Assembly: GCA_050951405.1 (NCBI GenBank)
Contig: JBMNIZ010000014.1
Location: 1-64,000 of the forward strand
Reading direction: 5' to 3'
DNA: 64,000 nucleotides
DNA from: JBMNIZ01 sp050951405
Lineage (GTDB): Bacteria > Bacillota > DULZ01
Below the pieces are notes generated by a model, which worked only from the letters and a program-made list of their open reading frames with translations, did no database searches and was not told the DNA's origin. The translations under genes were made by a program, and so were the position numbers. Shown here in pieces: positions 17,331 to 25,684 of this stretch (positions are counted from its first letter, which is position 1; every line of letters starts with the position of its first letter).

Positions 17331-18017
17331 ATGGCTGATATAACAGAAATCCGTGAATTGGCCCAAAAGCTCAACCTTTGGAATATCGCAAGGGGATACA
17401 TTGATTTGAATGATGAGAAACTATCAAACCTTGACTATCTTAAGATGGTGTTAGAAAAAGAATTGGAGATTAGGGCCAGACAAAAACACACCAAGCTGAG
17501 GAAGGCAAGTAAGCTTCCAAACAAAGCATTTGACGCATCGAACTCAAACAAGGGCTTAAAATGGCAGATTAAACAGTTATCCAACCTGACATGGCTTAAG
17601 GAAGAGCAAAACTTAATCCTGCTGGGAAAATGCGGGACGGGTAAGACCGGTCTTGCAGCGCAGCTTGGAGAAACTGCAATCAGCAATGGACATAAAACCT
17701 ATTATGCGCCTTTTGATAATTTTATCGCAGTGGCAGAAAAGAAAGCCACAAATCCAAAAGCAGAAGCGATCTTTTCTTATATGCAGGAATGTGACTTAAT
17801 TATTATTGATGATGTCTTTTATGTGGAACCAACCAGGGCAGAACTGCAGGTTTTCTACCGGGCAGTTACCTTTCTTAATGAAACCAGAAGCATTATTTTT
17901 ATAACCAATCGTGAACTGTCAGCATGGATAGATGCAGCCGAAGACAAGCACCTTTGCCAGACTTTATTGGACAGAATGACGGTCAATTGTCAAATTGTTC
18001 GTTTGACTGACAAGTAA
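17331..18017 (+). CDS. IstB-like ATPase of a second, diverged IS21-type element
   Basis: This 228-residue AAA+ ATPase of the IstB/DnaC type has Walker A (LLGKCGTGKTG, near residue 100), Walker B (LIIIDDVFYV) and the sensor region (RSIIFITNREL). IstB proteins help their IstA transposase choose a target. It is clearly different from the IstB proteins of the two complete IS21 copies at 21.6 to 28.1 kb. No IstA gene accompanies it, so it is probably an orphan left from a decayed element. Confidence 0.8.
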   Translation: MADITEIRELAQKLNLWNIARGYIDLNDEKLSNLDYLKMVLEKELEIRARQKHTKLRKASKLPNKAFDASNSNKGLKWQIKQLSNLTWLKEEQNLILLGKCGTGKTGLAAQLGETAISNGHKTYYAPFDNFIAVAEKKATNPKAEAIFSYMQECDLIIIDDVFYVEPTRAELQVFYRAVTFLNETRSIIFITNRELSAWIDAAEDKHLCQTLLDRMTVNCQIVRLTDK

Positions 18018-18237
18018 ATAAAAACACTCACTTCTTTTTTAATAGGGGCAAATACCTCGTTTGAAAACAATGCCGAAAAACGGCTTAAAATAGATGCAAA
18101 AAATCTCACGAAATTCAAAGAACTGCTTAGCTTTTGAGATTTTCTGCAGTTTATAGGGTAGGGGGGTCTAAATCTCTACCGCTTTTCATCCCGGAAACGG
18201 GCGGGGGGTCACGCGCGAAAAATCGCAGTTTCAAACG

Positions 18238-18798
18238 TGCCATGAAATATTCCGCAGGGTACATTGGAATAATCGAGGGAAGAAATCAATCGTATGGAGA
18301 TGCGTCAGCAGATTGGAAAACACCGGTTTGTTTTGTACCGCTTCCACTATACTTGAAGATACGCTTAAAGAGAAAATTGTAGAAGCCATCAATGTAGCGG
18401 TCAGCGGAAAAAACTCTTTTCTGGCCATACTGAAGAAGAATATTGAAACCGTATTAAGCGTGGATTTGGATGAGACTACAGCAGACATTGATAAAAGGCT
18501 AGAAGAACTCCAAACCGAGTTAATCCAAAAGGCAAATTCAAAGGAAGCATACGATAATATTGTCAATGAAATTTACCGCTTACGAGATTTAAGGCAAGAA
18601 ACACTTTCAAGAAACGCTCTTCGCCAAGATAAGAGGGATCGGATTGCTGAGATGACGGACTTCCTTAACACGCAAACCGGTGATATTACGGAGTTTGATG
18701 ATAAACTGGTCAGAAAACTGGTTGAAAAAGCAACGGTATATGATGACAGGCTAGTGGTAGAGTTTAAGTCGGGTCTGGAAATAGAAGTGAAACTATAA
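18238..18798 (+). pseudogene. Serine recombinase, C-terminal remnant
   Basis: The frame reads HEIFRRVHWNNRG, SIVWRCVSRLENTG, then a coiled-coil-rich tail with EIYRLRDLRQE, DRIAEMTDFLNTQ and VVEFKSGLEIEV. It lines up with residues from the zinc ribbon to the end of the recombinase at the left edge of the window. The catalytic and DNA-binding domains are gone. It is followed by a terminator of the same layout as the first copy. It is probably the remains of another integrative element. Confidence 0.8.
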
Positions 18799-18869
18799 GG
18801 TTGTAATAAAATAGTATTAATGGTTTAAGTCAGGAATCGATAATAATAGAAAATATAAAATGGGTTTGC

Positions 18870-18909
18870 CGCCGATTAAGGTGCAGTGGTATCTTAGTCG
18901 GCGTTTTTT
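18870..18909 (+). terminator. Rho-independent terminator after the recombinase remnant
   Basis: The 11-bp stem cgccgattaag pairs with cttagtcggcg and is followed by TTTTTT. Confidence 0.8.
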
Positions 18910-18934
18910 ATAGTTAACTTACAACAAAATCATA

Positions 18935-18983
18935 TTGACAACTATCGATATGTTCGTTATTATTATATCGAGAACATTCGATA
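18935..18983 (+). promoter_or_regulatory. arsR promoter with overlapping operator
   Basis: TTGACA (18935-18940), a 17-bp spacer and TATTAT (18958-18963) form a strong housekeeping promoter. Inverted half-sites tatcgatatgttc (18943-18955) and gaacattcgata (18972-18983) overlap and follow it, as in ArsR-controlled operons. The arsR start codon lies 36 bp downstream. Confidence 0.75.
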
Positions 18984-19018
18984 ACATTGATGCATATAAA
19001 TATGTAGGAGGTTATTAT

Positions 19019-19348
19019 ATGAAACATTCATATGAAGATTATGTTCCTGCAATTAAGGCTATGTCAGATGAAACGCGATTAAAGATTATTGATATGTTAT
19101 CGTGCGGAGAAATGTGCGCATGCGAAATATTGGAAAAATTAAGCATTTCCCAATCCACTCTTAGCTATCACATGAAGATATTATCTGAAAGCGGACTTGT
19201 AAATGCAGTACGTGATGGTGCCTGGATGAGATATACGCTTAATATGGAAAAAATAGATGAACTTAAAACTTTTTTAGTATGCATAACAAGCGACAAAGAA
19301 GATTGTATTTGTAAACTATGCAAAAAATCCAATAATCAATGTTGTTAA
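19019..19348 (+). CDS. arsR: ArsR-family metalloregulator
   Basis: This 109-residue winged-helix repressor has the metal site CGEMCACEILEKL in the recognition-helix region, with the paired cysteines typical of arsenite sensors. The DNA-binding helix is SISQSTLSYHMKILSESGLV. A second cysteine cluster (CICKLCKKS, then QCC) lies at the C-terminus. ATG 19019 follows GTAGGAGG; the frame extends upstream through the operator, which rules out an earlier start. It presumably represses the operon in the absence of arsenite. Confidence 0.9.
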   Translation: MKHSYEDYVPAIKAMSDETRLKIIDMLSCGEMCACEILEKLSISQSTLSYHMKILSESGLVNAVRDGAWMRYTLNMEKIDELKTFLVCITSDKEDCICKLCKKSNNQCC

Positions 19349-19415
19349 AGAGGATTTGGCTTTAATAGAAAATATCCGACTGTTATTGTGAGTTAGAAGG
19401 CGAGGTTTTTATTAT

Positions 19416-20429
19416 ATGCAAACATTGAAGGCAATCTGGGATTTTTTCCAAAGTCAGTTACTAGGGATGAAATGGCTAAATGATTTAATCAGCAGAGGAC
19501 TTAATTTATTGGGTTTTGACACGACTAGCCGTTGGATTGGAAGCGTTCAATTTTTTATTTATGATGTTATTAAAATTACCCTACTCTTGTGTTTTTTGAT
19601 TTTTATAATTAGCTACATCCAAAGTTATTTTCCGCCCGAGCGAAGCAGGAAGATATTAGGACGTTTTCATGGTATCGGAGCCAACTCGGTTGCTGCCCTG
19701 CTTGGAACGGTAACACCTTTCTGTTCATGCTCTTCAATACCGCTCTTTATCGGCTTTACATCTGCAGGCCTGCCTTTGGGCGTGACATTTTCGTTCCTGA
19801 TATCATCACCTATGGTAGATCTCGGCTCGCTTGTTCTGCTTATGAGCATCTTCGGCGCAAAGGTTGCTGTCATATACGTTATTGCCGGTCTGATAATAGC
19901 TGTTATCGGCGGTACGCTTATTGAGAAGCTGCACATGGAGAAGCATGTAGAGAGCTTTATATATACTGCAGGTAGCGTAGATATAGAATCCCCCAATTTA
20001 ACAAGAAAAGACCGGCTTGTTTATGCCAAAGAGCAAATGCTTTCGACATTTAAGAAGGTGTTCCCCTATATCTTGATCGGTGTTGGTATCGGGGCGGTCA
20101 TTCATAACTGGATTCCTGAAGGATGGGTGTCAACTGCACTAGGAAGCAATAATCCCTTTGGGGTAATATTGGCGACATTAATCGGTGTTCCAATGTATGC
20201 GGATATATTCGGTACAATACCCGTTGCAGAAGCGTTATTTGCTAAAGGCGCACAGCTTGGAGTTATCTTGTCTTTTATGATGGCGGTAACCACGCTTTCG
20301 CTGCCTTCAATGATTATGTTGCGAAAGGCTATAAAGCCCAAACTGCTGGCTCTGTTTATTGCTATCTGTACAATTGGAATCATAATTATCGGTTATTTGT
20401 TCAATGCTTTTCAGGCACTGATAGTTTAG
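19416..20429 (+). CDS. Permease of the ArsP / DUF318 (COG0701) family
   Basis: This 337-residue membrane protein has about eight helices and the family signature GTVTPFCSCSSIPLFIGF with its Cys-Ser-Cys motif. A second repeat contains IGVPMYADIFGTIPVAEAL. Characterised relatives include ArsP, which exports trivalent organoarsenicals; others are only called permeases. In this operon an arsenic export role is a fair inference. The gene is 67 bp after arsR. Confidence 0.85.
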   Translation: MQTLKAIWDFFQSQLLGMKWLNDLISRGLNLLGFDTTSRWIGSVQFFIYDVIKITLLLCFLIFIISYIQSYFPPERSRKILGRFHGIGANSVAALLGTVTPFCSCSSIPLFIGFTSAGLPLGVTFSFLISSPMVDLGSLVLLMSIFGAKVAVIYVIAGLIIAVIGGTLIEKLHMEKHVESFIYTAGSVDIESPNLTRKDRLVYAKEQMLSTFKKVFPYILIGVGIGAVIHNWIPEGWVSTALGSNNPFGVILATLIGVPMYADIFGTIPVAEALFAKGAQLGVILSFMMAVTTLSLPSMIMLRKAIKPKLLALFIAICTIGIIIIGYLFNAFQALIV

Positions 20430-20442
20430 GAGGTAATAAAAC

Positions 20443-21015
20443 ATGGAAAACACTTACCGGACTCTGCCAAACGGAGAACTATTAGTAGAGGAATCCTGTT
20501 GCTCTCGCGAGTTCGAAACGGCATCCGCAAAGAAGATTATTGTTGAGTATCTCTATCTAGATCGCGAAACATGTGACCGTTGTGTTGGAACAGACAATGC
20601 ACTTGATGAGGTTATGAAGGTACTTATCCCCACTCTGAGTATTGCTGGATTTGAAGTAGAGTATAACAAAATTGAGATGAAAACAGCAGAAATTGCAGAG
20701 CAGTACAAGTTTATTTCCTCACCTACAATTCGTGTAAACGGTCATGATATTTGCAAATCAATTGTAGAGAATAACTGCGGTTGCTGTAGTGACATTAGTG
20801 GAACCGATGTAAACTGTCGGGTGTTCGAGTATGATGGAGAACTCTATGAGGTGCCTCCGAAAGAAATGCTTGCTAAAGCCATCCTAAACGCAGTATTTGA
20901 GCAGGCTGAGATCAGTTATTCATGCGAAGAGTATGAATTACCTAAAAACCTAAAAGAATTTTATGAAGGAAAGAAAAACAAATCGAGCTGTTCTTGTGAG
21001 GATAAATGTTGCTGA
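20443..21015 (+). CDS. DUF2703 cysteine-rich thioredoxin-fold protein
   Basis: This 190-residue protein matches DUF2703: VEYLYLDRETCDRCVGTDNA (a CxxC-type site near residue 46), YKFISSPTIRVNGHDI (the cis-Pro region of a thioredoxin fold) and clustered cysteines (NNCGCCSD, SSCSCEDKCC at the end). The family travels with arsR and COG0701 permeases. A role in reducing or delivering arsenic thiol complexes is plausible but unproven. It starts 13 bp after the permease stop. Confidence 0.8.
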   Translation: MENTYRTLPNGELLVEESCCSREFETASAKKIIVEYLYLDRETCDRCVGTDNALDEVMKVLIPTLSIAGFEVEYNKIEMKTAEIAEQYKFISSPTIRVNGHDICKSIVENNCGCCSDISGTDVNCRVFEYDGELYEVPPKEMLAKAILNAVFEQAEISYSCEEYELPKNLKEFYEGKKNKSSCSCEDKCC

Positions 21016-21112
21016 TGGATAAGACAGAAAACTATGATGATCTGATACTCATTCATTGAGTTTTTTTTACGTATCGTAGAAAGTTAAAAAATATAAAAAG
21101 GAGAGATTCATT

Positions 21113-21463
21113 ATGGCGTTATTTGGAAAGAAAAATAAAAAAGAAGTAACTTCATGTTGCTGTGGTGGAAATTGTGATGTGGAAAGCATGGTAAAGGCAG
21201 AAGTCGCTAAATCCCAAGGTGCAGGAGTGAAGATACTAGGAAGCGGATGCGCCAAGTGTAACCAACTTGAGGAGGCAACAAAAGCAGCTTTGGAACAGTT
21301 GGGAATGGATACTACCATTGAACATATAACTGATTTTGCCCGGATTGCATCCTACGGCGTAATGACAACCCCTGCTCTTGTCATCGACGGTAAAGTGGTT
21401 TCATACGGCAAGGTGCTGAAAACTGAGGAGGTTGTTAAAATCCTGCAGAAGGTCAGGGGATAA
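21113..21463 (+). CDS. Small thioredoxin-like redox disulfide protein
   Basis: This 116-residue protein starts with a short cysteine-rich segment (TSCCCGGNCD), followed by a TM0996/MTH895-type mini-thioredoxin (VKILGSGCAKCNQLEEAT, with the CxxC pair, and TTPALVIDGKVV with the cis-Pro). GGAGAG precedes the ATG. In an ars operon it could reduce the arsenate reductase downstream or bind arsenite. The function is inferred from fold and neighbours. Confidence 0.8.
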   Translation: MALFGKKNKKEVTSCCCGGNCDVESMVKAEVAKSQGAGVKILGSGCAKCNQLEEATKAALEQLGMDTTIEHITDFARIASYGVMTTPALVIDGKVVSYGKVLKTEEVVKILQKVRG

Positions 21464-21493
21464 CAAAACGTGGCAATAGAGAGGGAAGATATC

Positions 21494-21565
21494 ATGGGGA
21501 AAAATGACAGTGCAAAAATTGGATTTTTTGAAAAATATCTGACAATATGGGTTGTACTTTGTATG
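21494..21565 (+). pseudogene. acr3: acr3 5' fragment, cut by IS21
   Basis: The ATG at 21494 after GAGGGA opens a 24-codon piece (MGKNDSAKIGFFEKYLTIWV, then VLCM). It ends exactly where the IS21 element begins. The final bases gtatg are repeated at the other end of the element. Removing the element and one copy of gtatg gives LCMVIGVLIG in frame and a 350-residue ACR3. Confidence 0.92.
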
Positions 21566-21641
21566 TGTTAATGGCCATGATAAAATCGACATAAATGGTC
21601 ACGAAAAACCCGCAAAACCGGTCATTTAGAAAAGGAAAAAA

Positions 21642-21696
21642 GCTCGTTCCCTACAACATTTTCATTGGAACCAAAACATTAAAGAAGGGAACGAGC
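21642..21696 (+). promoter_or_regulatory. Stem-loop just upstream of istA
   Basis: The 10-bp arms gctcgttccc (21642-21651) and gggaacgagc (21687-21696) end 4 bases before the istA start, so the stem includes the likely ribosome binding region (AAGGGA). It could limit transposase translation, a common safeguard against readthrough transcription. The same structure is present in copy 2. Confidence 0.55.
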
Positions 21697-21700
21697 AAAA

Positions 21701-23182
21701 ATGACAGGAGTGTGGGAAATCGTGAACATTCAAGAATGTCGGAAAGCCGGCCTAAGTAAGACCGCCACAGCACAGCGTTTAAACCTGGACCGTGGCACCG
21801 TAGCAAAATATTGGGATGTTGAAGAGCCTTTGAAAGCACCACCGGTCTACCAGCGAAGTTCCAAAATCGATCTTTACAAAGAGTATATCACAAATCGACT
21901 GGAAAAATGGCCTGAACTGTTTGCAGAAACAATTTATGAAGAAATTAAAAAAATGGGATATAAAGGCTCCGCAAGAACCGTCCGGCGCTACGTCTCTAAG
22001 GTACGACCAAAACTTTCCCGGGAATACAAACCCTATGAAACCCTGCCAGGTGAACAAGCCCAGGTTGACTGGGGCCACTTAGGCACCATTGTCGAAAACG
22101 GCCGGCGGGTTAAGCTTTATGTCTTTGTTTTCTGCCTAAGTTGGTCAAGAGAAAGATATGCGGAGTTCATCACTTCCCTCAATATGGCCGTCTTTAACGC
22201 CTGCCTACATCGAGCTTTCGAGTATGTGGGAGGGATTCCCGAAACAATCCTCTTTGACAACGCCAAAACTGTGGTAGCGGAACGAGTAGGTACGATAGTG
22301 AGGTTTAATTCTACCCTTCTGGAACTGGCTTTAAGATATGGCTTCACACCCAAAGCATGTTGGATCAATGATCCGGAAAGCAAGGGCAAAGTAGAATCCA
22401 ATGTCAAGTACTTGAAAAAGAGCTTCTACTACGGGCGGGAATTTAAGAACTTGGAAGACCTAAACCAGCAGTTGCAGGTGTGGCTTAAGGAAGTGGCCAA
22501 TGCTAAAGTCCATGGCACCACCGGTAAAATACCTCAAGAACGCCTAATAGAAGAACGAAACTATCTAAAACCGTTGCCGGCAATCGAAGCACCCTTACCC
22601 GTCTATGAAACCCGGAAAGCCAGCAAAACAGCCCTTATCTCCGTAGACAACAACAAATATTCAGTCCCCGCTAAACTGGCCCGTAAAACAGTACATTTCA
22701 GGCGATACGAGGACAGGATTGAAATTCTAGATGATGAGCACGTAGTAGCTGTACATACCTTGGTAAAAGGTAAAAACCAAGTAATCATTAACGATGACCA
22801 CTACCCTGAGCATCAAAAAATGAAACAAAGGCCTAAACATCCACTGCAAGCTGAGTTTGAAGCCTTGGCCCCGGTGGCCGAAGAATACCTGCAGCACCTT
22901 AGCCAACGCCGGGAAGGGCACCTTAGAGAACAGATGCAGAAGATCATCTCCCTAAAAGAAGATTACAGTGCTTCTGAAATCAATGCAGCCATGGAACGAG
23001 CTCTTAAGTTTGGAGCTATTGGTTACGCAAAGTTAAAATCAATACTGCAAAAACAATCCCAGAACCCCAATATTCTGCCTACAGTAGGTTCCAACAGAGC
23101 CAATTACAAGCTGGATAACCTTCCTTACCAAGTAGAAGTAGAACGCCGGGATACCAGCTATTACGAGGAGGTTATCCAGTGA
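21701..23182 (+). CDS. istA: IS21-family transposase IstA (copy 1)
   Basis: This 493-residue transposase has an N-terminal helix-turn-helix (LSKTATAQRLNLDRGTVAKY) and a DDE integrase core (QAQVDWGHLGTI with the first Asp, ETILFDNAKTVV with the second, ESKGKVESNVKYLKKSFYYG with the Glu). A beta-barrel domain and a C-terminal part that contacts IstB follow. Its stop codon overlaps the istB start (GTGA). Compared with copy 2 it has 23 substitutions within residues 1 to 118 and only 2 in the rest. Confidence 0.93.
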   Translation: MTGVWEIVNIQECRKAGLSKTATAQRLNLDRGTVAKYWDVEEPLKAPPVYQRSSKIDLYKEYITNRLEKWPELFAETIYEEIKKMGYKGSARTVRRYVSKVRPKLSREYKPYETLPGEQAQVDWGHLGTIVENGRRVKLYVFVFCLSWSRERYAEFITSLNMAVFNACLHRAFEYVGGIPETILFDNAKTVVAERVGTIVRFNSTLLELALRYGFTPKACWINDPESKGKVESNVKYLKKSFYYGREFKNLEDLNQQLQVWLKEVANAKVHGTTGKIPQERLIEERNYLKPLPAIEAPLPVYETRKASKTALISVDNNKYSVPAKLARKTVHFRRYEDRIEILDDEHVVAVHTLVKGKNQVIINDDHYPEHQKMKQRPKHPLQAEFEALAPVAEEYLQHLSQRREGHLREQMQKIISLKEDYSASEINAAMERALKFGAIGYAKLKSILQKQSQNPNILPTVGSNRANYKLDNLPYQVEVERRDTSYYEEVIQ

Positions 23183-23967
23183 TTAGACAAATACCAACCG
23201 CCGATCGGAAAACCCTGGAACAGAATTTAAAAAGGTTAAGACTTCCCCATATTAGAAACATCCTTGACGATGTTAATGAATTGGCGCTGGAAGAAGAACC
23301 ATCCTACCTGGATTTCTTAGCCTATGTTATTAACAAGGAGGTGGAACATAGAGACAAGACCCAACAAGAAAAAAGAATGAAAAGAGCCTGCTTTCCCCAG
23401 ATAAAGACTTTGGAAGAATTTGATTTTAGTTTCCAAAACAGCATCACCCAACAAAGCATCTATGATCTGGCAACCCTTCAATTTATCGAAGCCAAGGAGA
23501 ACATCATCTTTCTGGGTCCACCGGGAGTAGGCAAGAGCCACCTGGCCATTGCCCTGGGAGTTAAGGCAGTGCTAAAAGGTTACCAAGTCCGTTTTTACAC
23601 ACTCACGGACCTCATTGCCGAGCTTTATGCAGCTTTAGCCGATAACAGCCTGAACAGAAAGATTAACAATATCTTAAAAAATGACCTTATCATTCTGGAC
23701 GAACTGGGCTATGTGTCCATGGATGAAACCGCATCAGACCATATTTTCCAGCTGGTCACCAAAGCTTACGAAAACCGTTCTTTGATCATTACCAGCAACC
23801 TGGATTTTGGAGAATGGGGCACTCTTTTTGTGAACATGAGTACTGCTGCAGCTATCTTAGATCGCTTACTACACCATGCCCATGTGTTTAACCTTAGGGG
23901 GAACAGTTATCGGGTAAGAAACCGATTAATACAACCAACAAATAAGATAGCGGCAACTACAGGCTAA
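23179..23967 (+). CDS. istB: IS21-family helper ATPase IstB (copy 1)
   Basis: This 262-residue AAA+ ATPase has an N-terminal IS21-binding segment, Walker A (IIFLGPPGVGKSHLAIALG, near residue 110), Walker B (DLIILDELGYV) and the arginine region (LDRLLHHAHVFNL). It loads onto target DNA and activates IstA. The GTG start overlaps the istA stop by 4 nt, indicating coupled translation. It is identical in sequence to the copy-2 protein. Confidence 0.93.
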   Translation: MIRQIPTADRKTLEQNLKRLRLPHIRNILDDVNELALEEEPSYLDFLAYVINKEVEHRDKTQQEKRMKRACFPQIKTLEEFDFSFQNSITQQSIYDLATLQFIEAKENIIFLGPPGVGKSHLAIALGVKAVLKGYQVRFYTLTDLIAELYAALADNSLNRKINNILKNDLIILDELGYVSMDETASDHIFQLVTKAYENRSLIITSNLDFGEWGTLFVNMSTAAAILDRLLHHAHVFNLRGNSYRVRNRLIQPTNKIAATTG

Positions 23968-23989
23968 ATAAACCGGATTAAGCGAGTGC

Positions 23990-24039
23990 GAATTGCCTAG
24001 GAGGCGTTCCGCTACGCTCCACTGCCTCCTAGGCAATTC
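23990..24039 (+). terminator. Long hairpin after istB
   Basis: A perfect 16-bp stem (gaattgcctaggaggc with gcctcctaggcaattc) lies 23 bp after istB and is also present in copy 2. There is no strong T-run, so it may protect or terminate the transcript rather than act as a classic terminator. Confidence 0.5.
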
Positions 24040-24087
24040 CTCTACCGTTATCGCAAGGATTAAATTCTGTATGACTGCTGGTTTTTC

Positions 24088-25134
24088 ATGGCCAAAATTG
24101 CTGGTTTTTTAGTGACCAAAAATGCGGTTTTTCAAATGGCCATTGACAGTATGGTTATTGGAGTTTTAATCGGTATGTACTTACCAGGAATTCCAGATTT
24201 CCTCGGACGTTTCGAGTATGCAAATGTATCAATCCCTATTGCCATACTCATTTGGCTCATGATTTATCCGATGATGCTCAAAGTTGACTTCCAGAGTATC
24301 AAAAACGTTGGTAAAAATCCGAAAGGATTATTTGTTACATGGGTAACCAACTGGATGATAAAGCCTTTTACCATGTTCGGCATTGCATGGCTGTTTTTCT
24401 TTGTAATTTTTAGATCTTTAATCCCGGCAGAATTGGCACAAGACTATCTCGCGGGAGCAATACTTCTTGGAGCGGCACCGTGTACTGCGATGGTATTTGT
24501 ATGGAGCTATTTGACCAAAGGCAACCCAGCTTATACCGTGGTGCAAGTGGCAACAAACGATCTTATAATTCTCATAGCATTCACGCCTATAGTTGCGTTT
24601 CTTCTAGGTGTGGGCGGTGTAACCATACCATGGGATACCCTTATTCTATCTGTAATATTGTTTGTTGTTATCCCATTGGCTGGTGGTATAATTACCCGTA
24701 ATTACATCACAAAAAAGCGAGGGCTCGATTACTTTGAAAAGAGTTTTATACCGAAGTTTGGGAATATCACTACCATAGGTTTATTGCTAACATTAATAAT
24801 AATCTTTTCATTCCAGGGCGATGTAATTCTGAATAATCCTCTGCACATTGTTTTAATAGCTATACCATTGATTATTCAGACTTTCCTAATCTTTTTCATT
24901 GCATATCTGGCAAGCAAGGCTATAAAGCTTCCACATGAAATAGCAGCACCTGCCGCTATGATTGGTGCCTCTAACTTTTTTGAACTGGCAGTTGCCGTTG
25001 CGATTTCTTTGTTTGGCACAGAAAGCCCGGCTGCACTTGCTACCATTGTAGGGGTGCTTACTGAAGTGCCGGTTATGTTGATACTTGTAAAGATAGCGAA
25101 TAATACAAGGCACTGGTTTCCAGAAAGAAAGTAG
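24088..25134 (+). CDS. acr3: ACR3 arsenite efflux transporter, N-terminus replaced by IS21 end
   Basis: The reading frame starts at ATG 24088 within the IS21 right end, crosses the border, and continues in frame into acr3 from 24149. The first 22 residues come from the IS; the rest is ACR3 from VIGVLIGMYLPG onward. It includes the signature LLGAAPCTAMVFVWSYL with the arsenite-binding Cys, IILIAFTPIVAFLLG and ASNFFELAVAVAISLFG. ACR3 pumps arsenite out using the proton gradient. The native start and half of the first helix are lost, and no ribosome site precedes 24088, so activity is doubtful. The gene is 350 residues when the IS is removed. Confidence 0.88.
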   Translation: MAKIAGFLVTKNAVFQMAIDSMVIGVLIGMYLPGIPDFLGRFEYANVSIPIAILIWLMIYPMMLKVDFQSIKNVGKNPKGLFVTWVTNWMIKPFTMFGIAWLFFFVIFRSLIPAELAQDYLAGAILLGAAPCTAMVFVWSYLTKGNPAYTVVQVATNDLIILIAFTPIVAFLLGVGGVTIPWDTLILSVILFVVIPLAGGIITRNYITKKRGLDYFEKSFIPKFGNITTIGLLLTLIIIFSFQGDVILNNPLHIVLIAIPLIIQTFLIFFIAYLASKAIKLPHEIAAPAAMIGASNFFELAVAVAISLFGTESPAALATIVGVLTEVPVMLILVKIANNTRHWFPERK

Positions 25135-25143
25135 GTATGGTCG

Positions 25144-25521
25144 ATGAGTAATAAACCTAAAGTCGCATTTATTTGTATTCATAATTCATGCCGTAGCCAA
25201 ATAGCTGAGGCGCTTGGCAAGTATTTTGCGGGAGATATATTTGAAAGCTACTCTGCCGGCACAGAAGCAAAACACAAAATCAATCAAGACGCTGTGCGCT
25301 TAATGAAAGAGCTTTATAATATAGACATGGAGAAAACCCAGTATTCAAAGCACATTGATGAAATCCCTCCGGTAGATATAGTCATTACAATGGGATGCAA
25401 TGTGGAATGCCCTTACCTTCCATGTAAACATAGGGAAGATTGGGGACTGGATGATCCAACAGGTAAGAGTGATGAGGAATTTAAAAAAGTAATCTCAACG
25501 ATAGTGTCAATGGCCATTTGA
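25144..25521 (+). CDS. arsC: Thioredoxin-coupled arsenate reductase ArsC, 3' end cut by IS21
   Basis: ArsC reduces arsenate to arsenite for export by ACR3. The low-molecular-weight phosphatase P-loop CIHNSCRSQ (near residue 11), the redox cysteines in ITMGCNVECPYLPCKHREDW, and DDPTGKSDEEF are all present. The native gene stops being readable at 25504, where the second IS21 element begins. The present frame adds five IS-encoded codons (VSMAI end). Joined to 28093-28133, the native protein is 133 residues with the C-terminus ETKIRELKDRLKS. Only the last 13 residues are lost, so partial function is possible. Confidence 0.9.
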   Translation: MSNKPKVAFICIHNSCRSQIAEALGKYFAGDIFESYSAGTEAKHKINQDAVRLMKELYNIDMEKTQYSKHIDEIPPVDIVITMGCNVECPYLPCKHREDWGLDDPTGKSDEEFKKVISTIVSMAI

Positions 25522-25684
25522 AAAACCGCATTTTTGGTCACTAAAAACCAGCAATTTTGGCCATGAAAAACCAGCAGTCATACAGAATTTAATCCTTGCG
25601 ATAACGGTAGAGGAATTGCCTAGGAGGCAGTGGAGCGTAGCGGAACGCCTCCTAGGCAATTCGCACTCGCTTAATCCGGTTTAT

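Larger units (their letters stand above)
21566..24148 (+). mobile_element. IS21-family element, copy 1 (inserted in acr3)
   Basis: The element is 2583 bp long. It begins tgttaatggccat and ends atggccattgaca, so the ends are inverted repeats, and internal copies of the ggccat/ggtcac motif lie near both ends, as expected for IstA binding sites. It carries istA and istB and is flanked by 5-bp duplications gtatg (21561-21565 and 24149-24153). The right end places TTGACA at the very tip, pointing outward into acr3. Confidence 0.95.

Noticed and set aside
23990..24039. The 16-bp inverted repeat after istB as a chromosomal repeat family
   Set aside because: It occurs only inside the two IS21 copies here and is part of the element.
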